The notes: generated by a model from the letters alone, not told the origin. Shown: positions 8,697-20,004, counted from the first letter of the stretch. The stretch is DNA of 64,000 nt from Rhodanobacteraceae bacterium (GCA_004299555.1 SCQU01000001.1:1-64000); one strand, 5' to 3'. Numbers and translations are program-made.

Positions 8697-10139
8697 TCAG
8701 GCCCCGAACGCCGCCAGGCACCAGCTGTAGAACACGCCAGAACCCGCGATCATCGCAATAAGCCCCAGGGCGTTGATCGACAGCAGCCAGCGCGCAGCCA
8801 GGTCAGGCTTGGCAACGAGGGGTTCGGTACCCGCGACCGGAGCGTCGAAGTACATGACCTTGACGACGCGCAGGTAATAGAACAGGCCAATGATGGCGCA
8901 GATGATCGCGACGATCGCGAGCCACAGCATGCCGCCATCGATCGCGGCCTTCAGCACCAGCACCTTGGCCGCAAAGCCCCACAGCGGCGGGATTCCGGCC
9001 AGCGAAAACATGGAAATGGCCATCATGCCGGCAAACCACGGCGAACGATGGTTGAGGCCCTTCAGGTCGGCGATCATCTCGCACTCGAAGCCCTTGCGCG
9101 ACAGCGCCAGGATCACGCCGAAGGCCACGGTCTCCATCAAGGCAAAGCACACCGCGTAGAACACCGCCGATGAATACCCTTCCGGCGTCGGGTTGGACAA
9201 CGCCAGGAACACGAAACCCATGTGCGAGATCGTCGAGTACGCCAGCATGCGCTTGAAGTTGGTCTGCGCGATGGCCACCACGTTGCCGACCACCAGCGAC
9301 AGCGCGGCCATGATCGCCAGCATCACGCGCCAATCCATCGCCAGCGGCCCCATGCCAACTTCCAGCAGTCGATACGCGAGCCCGACGGCGGCGAGCTTTG
9401 GCACCGCGCTGATGTACATCGCGATCGGGGTCGGTGCGCCTTCATACACGTCGGGCAACCACATGTGGAACGGCACCGCGCCGAATTCGAAACCGATGCC
9501 GACCACCAGAAACACCAGGCCAAATTCCAGCAGGTGCAAATGGCTGGTGGTACCGATTGCCAGGAAGATGCGGTGCAGGTCCAGCGTACCCGTCGCGCCG
9601 TAGATCAGCGACATGCCGAACAACAGCAAGCCCGACGCCAGCGCGCCCAGCACGAAGAACTTGATGGCGGCTTCCGACGCGAGCTTTGACTCGCGGTTCA
9701 TCGCCACCAGCGCGTACGCCGGCAGCGAAAACAGTTCCAATCCAAGGTACACCGTGATCAGGCTGCCGGCCGAAACCAGCAGCATCACGCCGAGCACCGA
9801 GAACATCGACAGCGAATAGAACTCGCCAACAAAGAGCTTCCGGTCCTTGAGCCACGGCCGCGCCAGCACAAACATCAGGATGGTCGCGATCATCACGGTA
9901 ACTTTCAGGATTTCGGCCATGTGGTCACGGATGAACATGCCGCCGAAAGCCGTCACCGTTTGCGGCGTCTGCCCGTGGATCACGAGGAAGATCGCGACCA
10001 CCATGACGATCGTCGCCACCCAGTGCGTCGCGTCGCGCTGGTCGTCGTTGATGAAGACGTCAAACAGCAACACCAGGCACGCGGCAGCCGTCAGGTACAG
10101 TTCGGGCAACATCACCAGCAGGTCGTTTACGGAAATCAT
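8697..10139 (-). CDS. nuoN: NADH-quinone oxidoreductase subunit N
   Basis: A 480-residue antiporter-like membrane subunit of complex I, last gene of the operon. It has about 14 transmembrane helices. Key charged residues sit in the proton-channel helices: the Glu in AGSLITVYLGLELFSLPAYA (TM5-like), and lysines in AIKFFVLGA and in NFKRMLAYSTISHMG. It pumps protons together with NuoM and NuoL as electrons pass from NADH to quinone. The stop lies 10 bases before the convergent gap; the start follows nuoM by 10 bases, consistent with one transcript. Confidence 0.96.
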   Translation of the reverse strand: MISVNDLLVMLPELYLTAAACLVLLFDVFINDDQRDATHWVATIVMVVAIFLVIHGQTPQTVTAFGGMFIRDHMAEILKVTVMIATILMFVLARPWLKDRKLFVGEFYSLSMFSVLGVMLLVSAGSLITVYLGLELFSLPAYALVAMNRESKLASEAAIKFFVLGALASGLLLFGMSLIYGATGTLDLHRIFLAIGTTSHLHLLEFGLVFLVVGIGFEFGAVPFHMWLPDVYEGAPTPIAMYISAVPKLAAVGLAYRLLEVGMGPLAMDWRVMLAIMAALSLVVGNVVAIAQTNFKRMLAYSTISHMGFVFLALSNPTPEGYSSAVFYAVCFALMETVAFGVILALSRKGFECEMIADLKGLNHRSPWFAGMMAISMFSLAGIPPLWGFAAKVLVLKAAIDGGMLWLAIVAIICAIIGLFYYLRVVKVMYFDAPVAGTEPLVAKPDLAARWLLSINALGLIAMIAGSGVFYSWCLAAFGA

Positions 10140-10149
10140 GCGTTCACCT

Positions 10150-11664
10150 TCATCCGATCTTGCTGGTCATCAAATGGGTCACGATCTGCGCGACCGACGA
10201 ATCCATCAGGTGCATGAGCGGCCACGGGTAGACGCCAATCGCGAGCACCGCCAGCGCAAAGCCGGTCAGCACCCAGCCTTCACGGGCGTTCAGGTGCGGC
10301 ATCGCGGCGGCCTTCGGGGTCGGCGCGGTACCCCAGATGATGCGCCGCACCAGATACAGCGTGTAGCCGGCGCTGATGATGAGCGAGTACGCCGCGAACA
10401 GCGCAATCCACGGACTGGCCTTGAACGCCGACATGATCACCATGAACTCGCCAACGAAGCCGCTGGTTCCGGGCAGGCCCGTGTTCGCCATCGCAAACAG
10501 GATCCAGAACGCGCCGAACCATGGCATGACCTTGGCGAGGCCGCCGAACACCGAAATTTCGTGTGTGTGCAGGCGGTCATACATGACGCCGATGCAGGTA
10601 AAGAGTGCGCCCGAAACAAACCCGTGTGACACCATTTGCACCACCGCGCCCTGCACACCGAGCTGGGCCATGCCGGGATCATTCAACTGCCGTGCCAGCA
10701 TGTACACGATGAACAGGCCCAGGGTGACGAAACCCATGTGCGCGATCGACGAATACGCCACCAGCTTCTTCATGTCCGGCTGCACCATCGCGACGTAGCC
10801 GATGTAGATGATCGCGATGAGGCTCAAGACAATGATGAGCCACGCAAAGTGCTGCGACGCGTCGGGCGTGATCAGCAACGGGAAGCGGAGGAACCCATAG
10901 GTGCCGACCTTCAACATGATCGCCGCCAGAATCACCGAACCGCCAGTCGGCGCCTCGACGTGCGCGTCAGGCAGCCAGGTGTGGACCGGCACCATCGGGG
11001 TCTTGATCGCAAACGCGATCACGAACGAGAAAAACAGCCAGGTCTGTTCCTTGAACGTGAACGGGAAGTTCTGCAGCGTCTGCAGATCAAACGTCCCCGC
11101 CCGGTGGTACATGTACAGGATGCCGATCAGGAAAAAGATCGAGCCGAAAAAGGTGTAAATGAAGAACTTCAGGGTTGCATATACGCGTCGCTCGCCGCCC
11201 CACACGCCGATCAGGAAAAACATCGGAATCAGGATGGCTTCAAAGAACAGGTAGAAGAGCAGCGCATCCATCGCGCAGAACACGCCGATCAAAAGGCCGT
11301 CCAGCACCAGCACGGCGGCCATGTACTGGTGCACCTTGACCTTGATGACCTGCCACGCGCCACCCACGACCAGGATGTGGATCACGGCGGTCAACACGAC
11401 CAGTGCGACGGAAATGCCGTCCACGCCAAGGTGGTAACTGGTGTTGATTCCGGGGATCCAGTGCAGGTTCTCCTGCATCTGGAAGCCGCTGGGCGCGACC
11501 CAGTAGACCGCCAGCATCACCAGGCTCAGGCCGAACGTCGCGACGCTGAACAGCAGTGACAGCCACCTGGCCAGCCGTGGGCGCGCATTGCCCGCGAGCA
11601 GCACCACGATGGCGCCGGCGCACGGCAACCAGATCAACCAGCTGAGGATGGGCCAGTCCATCAT
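10150..11664 (-). CDS. nuoM: NADH-quinone oxidoreductase subunit M
   Basis: A 504-residue antiporter-like proton-pumping subunit. Characteristic stretches are LFYLFFEAILIPMFFLIG (with the conserved TM5 Glu), FAIKTPMVPVHTWLPDAHVE (the channel Lys and the discontinuous helix), and DMKKLVAYSSIAHMGFV. The length is normal for the family. It lies between nuoL and nuoN with short gaps (31 and 10 bases). The antisense strand carries a long open frame of 307 codons that is a high-GC shadow and not a gene. Confidence 0.97.
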   Translation of the reverse strand: MMDWPILSWLIWLPCAGAIVVLLAGNARPRLARWLSLLFSVATFGLSLVMLAVYWVAPSGFQMQENLHWIPGINTSYHLGVDGISVALVVLTAVIHILVVGGAWQVIKVKVHQYMAAVLVLDGLLIGVFCAMDALLFYLFFEAILIPMFFLIGVWGGERRVYATLKFFIYTFFGSIFFLIGILYMYHRAGTFDLQTLQNFPFTFKEQTWLFFSFVIAFAIKTPMVPVHTWLPDAHVEAPTGGSVILAAIMLKVGTYGFLRFPLLITPDASQHFAWLIIVLSLIAIIYIGYVAMVQPDMKKLVAYSSIAHMGFVTLGLFIVYMLARQLNDPGMAQLGVQGAVVQMVSHGFVSGALFTCIGVMYDRLHTHEISVFGGLAKVMPWFGAFWILFAMANTGLPGTSGFVGEFMVIMSAFKASPWIALFAAYSLIISAGYTLYLVRRIIWGTAPTPKAAAMPHLNAREGWVLTGFALAVLAIGVYPWPLMHLMDSSVAQIVTHLMTSKIG

Positions 11665-11695
11665 GCAAAATCCTTGGAACGTTCAGCAGCGAACA

Positions 11696-13723
11696 TCATG
11701 TCAATCCCCAGTACCACAGCCCGCCCAGCAGCAGGATCAGGCCAATGATCATCGCGAACGCGTAGTGGTACAGAAAGCCGGTCTGCAGGCGCCGGAACAC
11801 GCGTGAACCGCGCTCGGTGACAAAGGCCGCACCGTTCACGGCACCGTCAAACACGCCCATGTCGGTGCCCTTCCAGAACCAGCGGCCCAGGCGGATGCCG
11901 CCCCAGGCGAAAAGGTTGTACTGCAGGTAATCGGCGTAGTACTTGCGATTGAGGAGCTTGTAGAGCGGCAGCAACGCGCGTGCCACCTTGCCCGCAACCC
12001 GCGGGTTGAACTGGTAGACGTAGGTCGCAACGGCAAAGCCGGCCAGCGCCAGCAGGAACGGCGCCGAGTAGAAACTGTGCCAGAACATCGGCAGCGCGCC
12101 GTGGAACTCGGCGCCCATCCCCGCCAGCACATCGTGACCCGGGAGCACCTTGATCGACGACTTGAACCAGTCGCCATACAGCAGCGGCCTGACGGTGAAC
12201 CAGCCGATGATGACCGACGGGATCGCCAGCAGGATCAGCGGAATCGTCACCACCAGCGGCGACTCCTTTGGCTCGTGCGGCAACACGCCCGGCTGCGGGA
12301 TGGCGCCTTCCTCTTCATGCAGTCCAGGCACCACTTTCCAGCGCGGCTTGCCATGGAAGGTCATGTACAACAGGCGGAAGCTGTACAGCGCCGTCACGAA
12401 TACGCCCAGCAACACGCACCAGTAGGCGTAGGTCGCGCCCCAGATGTGCGATGCACCCGCGGCTTCGATGATCTGATCCTTGGAAAAGAATCCGGAAAAT
12501 CCGGGCATGGCACACAGGGCCAGGGAACCCGCCCACATCGTGAGATAGGTGATCGGCATGCGCTTGCGCAGGCCGCCCATGAATCGCATGTCCTGGCCAT
12601 GATGCATGGCCATGATGACCGAGCCCGAGCACAGGAACAGCAGCGCCTTGAAGAAGGCGTGGGTCATCAGGTGGAAGATGCCGGCGGCATACGCCGACGC
12701 GCCAAGCGCCACCACCATGTAGCCCAACTGGGACAACGTCGAATAGGCAATGACCTTCTTGATGTCGTTGTGGACGACGCCGATCAGGCCCATGAAGAAC
12801 GCGGTCGTGGCGCCGACGATCAGCACCACCGACAGCGCGGTGGGCGACATCTCATACAGCGGCGACATGCGGGCAACCATGAAGATGCCGGCCGTGACCA
12901 TGGTCGCCGCATGGATCAGGGCCGAGATCGGGGTCGGGCCTTCCATCGAATCAGGCAGCCACACGTGCAGTGGCGCCTGCGCAGACTTGCCGACCGCGCC
13001 GATGAACAACAGGATGCAGATGACGGTCGCCAGCGACCACGGGTGACCGCTGACCACGGTGATCGTTTGCCCGGCCAGCGCGTTCGCGTGCGCGAACACC
13101 GGCGCGTAATCCAGCGTCGGGCCATAGCCCAGCTGGTTGGTCGCATACAGCACCGCAGCAATGCCGAGGATGAAGCCGAAATCGCCGACCCGATTGACGA
13201 TGAACGCCTTGAGCGCCGCGAAATTCGCCTTCCGTTTGTGAAACCAGAACCCGATCAAAAGGTAGGACACCAACCCCACCAACTCCCAGCCCACGAACAG
13301 CTGCAGGAAGTTGTTGGCGATGACCAAAATGAGCATCGAGAACGTGAACAACGCGATATAGGCGAAGAAGCGCTGGAAACCCGGATCCTCGCGCATGTAG
13401 CCGATGGTGTAGATGTGCACCATCAGCGACACAAACGTCACCGTGACCAGCATCAGTGCGGTCAGGCGGTCAACGAGGAATCCTATGCCAATTGAAAACT
13501 TGCCGACTTCGAGCCAGGTGTAGACGTTGGCGTTGAAAACCGGCGCCCCGCCCCAGACCAGCTGGTAGAACACCACGCAGGAGGCGAAGAATGAAAGCGC
13601 CACCGAGGCAATCGCGACCGCGGCAGCACCGGCACGGCCGATCCGGTTGCGCAGCAAGCCCGCGATCAGCGCGCCAACCAGCGGCGCCGCCGTCAGCACT
13701 ATCAACAGGTTCTGGCTGATCAC
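11696..13723 (-). CDS. nuoL: NADH-quinone oxidoreductase subunit L
   Basis: A 675-residue distal proton-pumping subunit with about 16 membrane helices and the long C-terminal lateral helix (around residues 560-640). Motifs: LQLFVGWELVGLVSYLLIGF (TM5 Glu), SAQAPLHVWLPDSMEGPTPI, and DIKKVIAYSTLSQLGYM. The start codon is GTG, with GAGGT six bases upstream. The 95-base gap to nuoK is the largest within the operon apart from the repeat-bearing nuoF/nuoE gap's neighbourhood and holds no recognisable gene. Confidence 0.97.
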   Translation of the reverse strand: MISQNLLIVLTAAPLVGALIAGLLRNRIGRAGAAAVAIASVALSFFASCVVFYQLVWGGAPVFNANVYTWLEVGKFSIGIGFLVDRLTALMLVTVTFVSLMVHIYTIGYMREDPGFQRFFAYIALFTFSMLILVIANNFLQLFVGWELVGLVSYLLIGFWFHKRKANFAALKAFIVNRVGDFGFILGIAAVLYATNQLGYGPTLDYAPVFAHANALAGQTITVVSGHPWSLATVICILLFIGAVGKSAQAPLHVWLPDSMEGPTPISALIHAATMVTAGIFMVARMSPLYEMSPTALSVVLIVGATTAFFMGLIGVVHNDIKKVIAYSTLSQLGYMVVALGASAYAAGIFHLMTHAFFKALLFLCSGSVIMAMHHGQDMRFMGGLRKRMPITYLTMWAGSLALCAMPGFSGFFSKDQIIEAAGASHIWGATYAYWCVLLGVFVTALYSFRLLYMTFHGKPRWKVVPGLHEEEGAIPQPGVLPHEPKESPLVVTIPLILLAIPSVIIGWFTVRPLLYGDWFKSSIKVLPGHDVLAGMGAEFHGALPMFWHSFYSAPFLLALAGFAVATYVYQFNPRVAGKVARALLPLYKLLNRKYYADYLQYNLFAWGGIRLGRWFWKGTDMGVFDGAVNGAAFVTERGSRVFRRLQTGFLYHYAFAMIIGLILLLGGLWYWGLT

Positions 13724-13818
13724 GCTTGCACCTCACGCGTCACGGCAACAATTGTCCGATGGGCCACGCCGGGGGCGGCGCGGCATCGCAGGCAACGATG
13801 TGGCATCCAGAAACCCCT

Positions 13819-14127
13819 CTAGTAGCGCAGCGAATCAAGCTCGCCGACGTTGATCGTGCGGCGATTGCGGAACATCAGGACGACGATGGCCAAACCGATG
13901 GCCGACTCGGCCGCCGCCACCGTCAGGATGAAAAACACGAATACCTGGCCGCCGGGATTGCCGAGGAAACGCGAGAACGCAACGAAATTCGTGTTGACCG
14001 CGAGCAGCATCAGCTCGATGCACATGAGCAGCACGATCACGTTCTTGCGGTTGATGAAGATGCCCGCGATGGAAATGCAAAACAGCACCGTCGCGAACAC
14101 GATGTACCAGGACTCGGGGATGCTCAT
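13819..14127 (-). CDS. nuoK: NADH-quinone oxidoreductase subunit K
   Basis: A 102-residue three-helix membrane subunit homologous to MrpC/ND4L. The two membrane glutamates typical of NuoK are in [20 protein letters not shown] and in [20 protein letters not shown]. It links the NuoH quinone-module side to the antiporter-like subunits. Its ATG overlaps the nuoJ stop as ATGA, so translation is probably coupled. Length and sequence are ordinary for the family. Confidence 0.97.
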   Translation of the reverse strand: MSIPESWYIVFATVLFCISIAGIFINRKNVIVLLMCIELMLLAVNTNFVAFSRFLGNPGGQVFVFFILTVAAAESAIGLAIVVLMFRNRRTINVGELDSLRY

Positions 14128-14768
14128 GCCTGCGGCTCCTTGGCGGGTTCGGGCGCGGGCGCGGGCGCAACGGCCACGACCGCCGCCATCTTGACCAGCC
14201 GGATGCGCTCGCCGGCGCGCACCGCCGACTGCGCGGCCGCGTTCTGGTGTTTGGAGAAGGTGCGCACGCGCAGGGCCAGCGCCACCGCGGCCACCAGGCC
14301 GACGGTCAGGATCAACGCCGCAATTTCAAACGGCAGCAGGAAATGCGTGAACAGCGCCTCGCCCAGCCACTCGATGTTGGATTCACCCGCCGGGTTGGGG
14401 CCGGCCTGGATGTCGAACGCCTTGATGCCAATGATGCCGAGCATCTCGACCAGCATGATCACCGCGGCGGCAATGCCTACCGGCAGGTACCGGATGAAAC
14501 CTTCACGCATCGGTTCGAGATCGATGTCCAGCATCATCACCACGAACAGGAACAGCACCATCACCGCGCCGACGTAGACGACCACCAGCGCCAGCCCCAG
14601 GAACTCCGCCTGCGCCAGGAGCCACAGGCAGGCAACCGAAAAAAAGGTCAGCACCAGGGACAGCACCGAATGCACGGTATTCTTGGCCAATACCACGGTC
14701 AGCGCGGCGCCCAGTGCCACCGCGGCGAACACCACGAAGCAGGCCATCTGCAAGGTTGCGTGATTCAT
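14124..14768 (-). CDS. nuoJ: NADH-quinone oxidoreductase subunit J
   Basis: A 214-residue five-helix membrane subunit (ND6 homologue). The pi-bulge helix is seen in [19 protein letters not shown]. The start at [11 protein letters not shown] is chosen because AGGTG lies about six bases before it; an ATG two codons earlier sits too close to that site. The C-terminal tail ends in an Ala/Pro-rich [15 protein letters not shown] stretch, longer than in E. coli. The gene overlaps nuoK by four bases. Confidence 0.95.
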   Translation of the reverse strand: MNHATLQMACFVVFAAVALGAALTVVLAKNTVHSVLSLVLTFFSVACLWLLAQAEFLGLALVVVYVGAVMVLFLFVVMMLDIDLEPMREGFIRYLPVGIAAAVIMLVEMLGIIGIKAFDIQAGPNPAGESNIEWLGEALFTHFLLPFEIAALILTVGLVAAVALALRVRTFSKHQNAAAQSAVRAGERIRLVKMAAVVAVAPAPAPEPAKEPQA

Positions 14769-14773
14769 GGGCA

Positions 14774-15265
14774 TCACCTGTAGGCCGCGTCTTGCGCACG
14801 GTTGGCCGCGATTTCCTTTTCGAAGCGGTCGCCAACAGCCAGCAGTTGCGGTTTGGTGTAGATGTTCTCGCCGCGGCGCTCGAAGTGGTACTCGAGGATG
14901 TCGGTGAGCACGATCGAGTCCACCGGGCACGCCTCTTCGCAGAAGCCGCAATAGATGCACTTGAACAGGTCAATGTCATAGCGCGTGGTGCGGCGCGTAC
15001 CGTCCGATGCGCGCGGTGCCGAGTCGATGGTGATGGCGAGCGCCGGGCACACCGCTTCGCACAGCTTGCATGCGATGCACCGCTCTTCGCCATTCGCGTA
15101 CCGGCGCAGTGCGTGCAGGCCGCGGAAGCGCACCGAACGCGGAATCTTTTCCATTGGAAACCGCATGGTGTACTTGGGCTTGAACAGGTACTTCAAGGTC
15201 AGCCACAAGCCGGCCGCAAGTTCAATCAGCAAAAGACTCTTGAGGTATTCAATCGTGCGTTTCAT
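14774..15265 (-). CDS. nuoI: NADH-quinone oxidoreductase subunit I (2 x 4Fe-4S ferredoxin)
   Basis: A 163-residue peripheral subunit carrying clusters N6a and N6b. Two ferredoxin motifs are intact: [12 protein letters not shown] (about residue 69) and [12 protein letters not shown] (about 108), each C-x2-C-x2-C-x3-C. An N-terminal amphipathic segment with [18 protein letters not shown] probably touches the membrane. It passes electrons towards NuoB. It begins one base after the nuoH stop region and is separated from nuoJ by only a few bases. Confidence 0.97.
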   Translation of the reverse strand: MKRTIEYLKSLLLIELAAGLWLTLKYLFKPKYTMRFPMEKIPRSVRFRGLHALRRYANGEERCIACKLCEAVCPALAITIDSAPRASDGTRRTTRYDIDLFKCIYCGFCEEACPVDSIVLTDILEYHFERRGENIYTKPQLLAVGDRFEKEIAANRAQDAAYR

Positions 15266-15266
15266 C

Positions 15267-16292
15267 TCAATGCCCTATCGTCACGATGCCGAAATACCGA
15301 AGGATGCCCGCCACAAAGATCCACGCGATTGAAATCGGAATGAATACCTTCCACCCGAGCCGCATGATCTGGTCGTACCGGTAACGGGGGAAGGTGGCGC
15401 GCAACCACAGCAACGACGTCGCAAAAATGAACACCTTGAGGCCCAGCCACCACCAGCCCGGGTCGGACAGCCAGCCAAGGTGCCAGCCCTGAAACGGGCT
15501 GAGCCAGCCGCCCATGAACAGGATCGGCGCCAGGAACGACAACAGGATCATGTTGGCGTACTCGGCCAGGAAGAACAGCGCAAACGCCGATCCGGAATAC
15601 TCGACGTGAAAACCGGCAACGATTTCCGATTCACCCTCGGCCACGTCGAACGGCAGGCGATTGGTTTCCGCCACGCCGGAGATGTAGTACACGAAAAACA
15701 TCGGCAGCAACGGCAACCAGAACCAGTCAAACAGACCCTTGGTCCCGGCCTGCGCGTTGACGATCGCGGTGAAGTTGAGGCTGCCCGCCAGCACCAGCAC
15801 GCACACCAGCGCCATGCCCATGCAGACTTCGTAGGAAATCATCTGCGCGGCCGAACGCATCGCACCAAGCAGTGCATACCGCGAGTTGGACGCCCAGCCC
15901 GCAAGAATGATGCCGTACACGCCCAGCGAAGTCATCGCCAGCAGGAACAGCACGCCGGCATTGGCGTTTGACAGCACCACGCCGTTGTCGAACGGCACGA
16001 TGGCCCATACGGCCAGCGCCGGAATCACCGACAGCAACGGTGCCGTGAAGTACAGGAAACGGTTGGCGTTGGTCGGGATGATGACCTCCTTGATCAGGAG
16101 TTTCGTCACATCCGCAAACGCCTGCAGCAAACCCCACGGGCCGACCTTGTTCGGTCCCATGCGTACGTGCATCCACCCGATCACCTTGCGTTCCCACCAC
16201 ACATACATCGCGACCGCGATGATGAGCGGAACCGCGATCAGGAGGATCTTGCCGAGGGTGAGCCCGAAGATCAGGGCGTCGGACGTCATCAT
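15267..16292 (-). CDS. nuoH: NADH-quinone oxidoreductase subunit H
   Basis: A 341-residue membrane subunit (ND1 homologue) forming the quinone chamber. Signature segments are [22 protein letters not shown] (first cytosolic loop, in part), [20 protein letters not shown], and [25 protein letters not shown] at the start overlaps the nuoG stop; either ATG could be used. Eight or nine transmembrane helices are visible. Length is ordinary. Confidence 0.97.
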   Translation of the reverse strand: MMTSDALIFGLTLGKILLIAVPLIIAVAMYVWWERKVIGWMHVRMGPNKVGPWGLLQAFADVTKLLIKEVIIPTNANRFLYFTAPLLSVIPALAVWAIVPFDNGVVLSNANAGVLFLLAMTSLGVYGIILAGWASNSRYALLGAMRSAAQMISYEVCMGMALVCVLVLAGSLNFTAIVNAQAGTKGLFDWFWLPLLPMFFVYYISGVAETNRLPFDVAEGESEIVAGFHVEYSGSAFALFFLAEYANMILLSFLAPILFMGGWLSPFQGWHLGWLSDPGWWWLGLKVFIFATSLLWLRATFPRYRYDQIMRLGWKVFIPISIAWIFVAGILRYFGIVTIGH

Positions 16293-18694
16293 GCGGTCAC
16301 CGCCTTGATGCTGAGGATCGCGCCATAGGGCGGCAGCGCTCCGGTGCCGTCGTGACCCGCCTCGATCCACGCACAACCCTGCGGCACCGCGGCGTCCACG
16401 GCCACCGGCAGCGGCGTGCCGTTGACCTCGGCCTTGGTGCCGTCAAGTACGCCCAGCACGCGTGCATCTTCCGCGCACAGCCGCAACTCCGGCGGCCGGT
16501 TGAGTGGATGCTTCTGCAGGGCCTTCGCCCGCCGCACCACGGCATCGGTGCGGTAGATGCCGGTGGTCGCAAGGCGCGTCAGCCCGGCGGTGGTGTGGCC
16601 TGGGCGCGGGGCCAGACCCCGCGTCTGCCCGGCGACCGGCTGCCCGATGCACTCATGGATGCGTGCATGCACATCGGCAATGTCGACAAAGTCAAAACCG
16701 CCGACGCCGACCGCGGCACCCAGCGCACGCAGCACCTTCCAGCCCGGGCGCGCCGCACCCGGCAGCGTGGCGCCCGCGGCGACCATCTGCACGCAGCCAT
16801 CGACATTGACGTAGGTACCGTCAATCTCTGGCGGCAAGCCGATTGGCAAGACCGCATCGGCGCGTGCACGCAGCCGCCCGCACGCAAAGGCACCGACATG
16901 CACGTAAAATTCGGCGCTCTCACGCGCCTGCAGGTACGCCGTTGGGGCGTACACGTCCTGCGCACCGAGCTGCCAGCTGACAAGCACCTTCGCCGGCTGT
17001 TCCATGATCGCCCGTGCGCTGTTGCGCGCGCCGGGCGACTGCGCGCCCACCCGGGCGAGGCCGACGGCATTCGCCCCGGACGGCAGTTCGTTGTACGCAC
17101 TGGCGGTCGCCCCGGCGATGCCGCGCGCCAGCGCGCGCAGCCACGACGCCTGCGGGTGCTGGGTCGCCGCGTCGCCAATGATCACGACCGACGATGGCGC
17201 GTCGCGCAGCGCCGCGACCCACTGGTGGGCGTCCGTGTAGTCGGTGGCGGCCGCAATCGCCGCAGCCAGCCCGGCATCGTCGCTCTTGACGCCGGCGGCC
17301 TTGGCGACACACAGCAACGCATCGACCAGATCCTGTGGCGCGGATACTTTTTCACCCGCCAGGTCAAACTTGAAGTCGAAACCCACGGGATTGATGGCGT
17401 AGATTTTCGCGCCGTCGATCGTGGCAATGTCGTAGTTGGCCGGGTTGGCGATGTGCGGCTTGCGCGAATCGTGCCGGGTCGCGCGGCGCAACCGCTGGTT
17501 CAACAATGGCATCTCGAAACGCGTCAGGCTGCCAATCACCAGTGCCGCACGCACTTCCGCAACTTCCTCGACCGGCATTTCAAACGCCTGCCCGGCGGGG
17601 CCGCCGTCGCTGAAGTCCTGGATCCGCACGCGGTGGTCGACGCGCTCGCTGCCAAGACCGTGGAGCAGCTGCGCCAGCAGATACCCTTCCTCGCACGAGG
17701 CCAGCGGCGCCAGCAGTGCGGCAACGTCATGGCCGGCCCTCTTCAGCCCGGCGGCGACAAACTGGATTGCCTCGTCCCACTCGACCTCGGTGAGCTCGCC
17801 GTTCTTGCGGATCATGGGTTTTTGCACCCGGTCTTCCGCGTACAGGCCCTCGTGGCTGTAGCGGTCGCGATCGGCCAGCCAGCATTCGTTGACCGCCTCG
17901 TTGTCGCGCGGCACCACCCGCAGCACCTGGCCGCGTTTGGTGTGCAGCCACAGGTTCGAGCCGAGCGCATCGTGATAGCCGATCGACGGCTTGGCGATCA
18001 ATTCCCACGCCCGCGCCTTGAACTGGAACACCTTGTCGGTCAGCGCGCCGACCGGGCACACGTCAATGACATTGCCGGACAGTTCCGAGCCAATGCCGCG
18101 CCCGATCCAGGTGCCAATGACATGCCGGTCACCGCGATCGAAGTCGCCGAACTCGTAACTGCCCGCAACCTCGCCCAAAAACCGTACGCAACGGGTGCAG
18201 TGGATGCAGCGGGTCATTTCGGTCGCAACCAGCGGCCCGACGTTCTCATCGGTGATGGTGCGCTTGCGCTCGGTGAAACGCGACACCGAACGGCCATAGC
18301 CCATCGCCAGATCCTGCAACTCGCACTCGCCCCCCTGGTCGCAAATCGGGCAATCGAGCGGGTGATTGATCAGCACGAACTCCAGTGCATTTTGCTGCGC
18401 GTGGATGGCGCGCGGGGTCTTGGTGAACACTTTCATGCCCTGCGCCACCGGCGTCGCACAGGCCACCTGGGGCTTGCCCATCATGCGCCCGCCCATTTCG
18501 ACTTCCACCATGCACTGGCGGCATACCGCGGCAATCGGCAATTTCTTGTGGTAGCAGAAACGCGGAATCGGGATGCCCGCCGCATCGGCTGCCTGGATGA
18601 TCATCGAACCCTTGGGCGCCCGCACCGGGTGGCCGTTGATCTCGAACTCGACCATGGGCACCGACGGCCTGGCGTCTTCGGGTTGCGCGCTCAT
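16289..18694 (-). CDS. nuoG: NADH-quinone oxidoreductase subunit G
   Basis: An 801-residue iron-sulfur subunit of the NADH-input arm. The N-terminal 2Fe-2S domain has [20 protein letters not shown]. The His-Cys domain carries [19 protein letters not shown], and a further cluster is in [13 protein letters not shown]. The middle and C-terminal parts form the molybdopterin-oxidoreductase-like domain, without catalytic function in complex I. The C-terminal half is Ala-rich and variable, as in other xanthomonads. It overlaps nuoF (ATGA) upstream and nuoH downstream. Confidence 0.96.
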   Translation of the reverse strand: MSAQPEDARPSVPMVEFEINGHPVRAPKGSMIIQAADAAGIPIPRFCYHKKLPIAAVCRQCMVEVEMGGRMMGKPQVACATPVAQGMKVFTKTPRAIHAQQNALEFVLINHPLDCPICDQGGECELQDLAMGYGRSVSRFTERKRTITDENVGPLVATEMTRCIHCTRCVRFLGEVAGSYEFGDFDRGDRHVIGTWIGRGIGSELSGNVIDVCPVGALTDKVFQFKARAWELIAKPSIGYHDALGSNLWLHTKRGQVLRVVPRDNEAVNECWLADRDRYSHEGLYAEDRVQKPMIRKNGELTEVEWDEAIQFVAAGLKRAGHDVAALLAPLASCEEGYLLAQLLHGLGSERVDHRVRIQDFSDGGPAGQAFEMPVEEVAEVRAALVIGSLTRFEMPLLNQRLRRATRHDSRKPHIANPANYDIATIDGAKIYAINPVGFDFKFDLAGEKVSAPQDLVDALLCVAKAAGVKSDDAGLAAAIAAATDYTDAHQWVAALRDAPSSVVIIGDAATQHPQASWLRALARGIAGATASAYNELPSGANAVGLARVGAQSPGARNSARAIMEQPAKVLVSWQLGAQDVYAPTAYLQARESAEFYVHVGAFACGRLRARADAVLPIGLPPEIDGTYVNVDGCVQMVAAGATLPGAARPGWKVLRALGAAVGVGGFDFVDIADVHARIHECIGQPVAGQTRGLAPRPGHTTAGLTRLATTGIYRTDAVVRRAKALQKHPLNRPPELRLCAEDARVLGVLDGTKAEVNGTPLPVAVDAAVPQGCAWIEAGHDGTGALPPYGAILSIKAVTA

Positions 18695-20004
18695 GCCGCC
18701 ACCTTCTGCTGCTCATCGACGATCGAGTGGCCGTGCTTGCAGTAGTACTCGAACTCGTCCCAGAAATTGGCCAGAAATGCCTGCACCGGCCACGCCGCGG
18801 CTTCACCAAACGCACAAATGGTGTGGCCTTCAATCTGGCCCGCGACCGCCTTCAGGCGGTGCAGGTCTTCATCGGTGCCGCCGCCGGCAACGATGCGCGC
18901 CAGCACCCGGTGCATCCAGCCGGTGCCTTCGCGGCACGGGGTGCATTGGCCGCACGATTCCATGTGGTAGAAGCGCGACACGCGCTCGCAGGCGCGCACC
19001 ATGCAGGTGGTCTCATCCATCACGATGACCGCCCCCGAACCCAAGCCCGACCCCGCACTGCGGAGCGAGTCATAGTCCATCGTGCATTGCATCATCTTGT
19101 CGGCTTTCAGGATCTTCATGGAAGACCCGCCAGGGATGACGGCCTTCAATGTGTGGCCACTGCGGACACCGCCGGCCAGTGCCAGCAGCTCGGGAAACGG
19201 CGTACCCAGCGGGATCTCGTAGTTGCCGGGTTTTGCGACGTGACCCGAGACCGAAAAAATCTTCGGCCCGCCGTTGTTGGGCTTGCCGACGCCAAGGAAC
19301 CATTCGGCGCCACGCCGCAACACCGCCGGCACCGAGGCATAGGTTTCGGTGTTGTTGATGGTGCTGGGCCGGCCGTAGAGGCCAAACCCGGCCGGGAACG
19401 GCGGCTTGAAGCGCGGCCAGCCTTTTTTCCCCTCCAGCGATTCCATCAGTGCGGTTTCCTCGCCGCAAATGTAGGCGCCGGCGCCGAGCGCGTTGTGGAT
19501 GGTGACGTCCACCCCGCTACCGCGGATGTTTTGGCCCAGAAGGCCCGCGGCTTCCGCTTCGTGCAGCGCCTGTTCGATGTGCTCGAACGGCTCGCGATGG
19601 AACTCGCCGCGCAGATAGTTGTAGGCGACCGTTGAACCGGTCGCGTAGCAGGCGATCGCCATGCCTTCCAGCACCGCGTGCGGGTTGAACCGCAAAATAT
19701 CGCGATCCTTGCAGGTGCCGGGTTCGGACTCATCCGAATTGCACAGGATGTATTTCTGGCCCGGTGCCTTGCGCGGCATGAACGACCACTTCATGCCGGT
19801 CGGGAAGCCCGCACCGCCGCGTCCGCGCAGCGAGCTTTTCTTCAACTCGTCGATGATCGCGGCCGGGTCGGTCTTTTCGGCGAGGATCTTTTCCCACGCC
19901 TGCCAGCCGCCGACCTTGCGGTAGCTTTCGAGCGTCCACGGCTGATCAAAATGCAGCGTGGTGTAGACGACCTGGTGGTCTTTGGGTTCGGGTCCGTATG
20001 CCAT
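18691..20004 (-). CDS. nuoF: NADH-quinone oxidoreductase subunit F (NADH/FMN)
   Basis: A 437-residue flavoprotein subunit that oxidises NADH. The FMN/NADH-binding site is seen as LRGRGGAGFPTGMKW (about residue 62) and CNSDESEPGTCKDR. Further on are GAGAYICGEETALMESLEG and the N3 4Fe-4S motif ESCGQCTPCREG (about 355). The start at MAYGPEPKDHQ is chosen by family N-terminus; an in-frame ATG 19 codons upstream would translate the repeat element described separately. Overlaps nuoG by four bases. Confidence 0.96.
   Translation of the reverse strand: MAYGPEPKDHQVVYTTLHFDQPWTLESYRKVGGWQAWEKILAEKTDPAAIIDELKKSSLRGRGGAGFPTGMKWSFMPRKAPGQKYILCNSDESEPGTCKDRDILRFNPHAVLEGMAIACYATGSTVAYNYLRGEFHREPFEHIEQALHEAEAAGLLGQNIRGSGVDVTIHNALGAGAYICGEETALMESLEGKKGWPRFKPPFPAGFGLYGRPSTINNTETYASVPAVLRRGAEWFLGVGKPNNGGPKIFSVSGHVAKPGNYEIPLGTPFPELLALAGGVRSGHTLKAVIPGGSSMKILKADKMMQCTMDYDSLRSAGSGLGSGAVIVMDETTCMVRACERVSRFYHMESCGQCTPCREGTGWMHRVLARIVAGGGTDEDLHRLKAVAGQIEGHTICAFGEAAAWPVQAFLANFWDEFEYYCKHGHSIVDEQQKVAA

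Noticed and set aside
12077-13495. 472-codon open frame antisense to nuoL
   Set aside because: Composition is Arg/His/Gln-rich and it mirrors nuoL codons; no family resemblance.
16352-18745. 797-codon open frame antisense to nuoG
   Set aside because: Its translation is His/Arg/Gln-rich with no domain, and it mirrors a conserved gene; high GC keeps antisense frames open.
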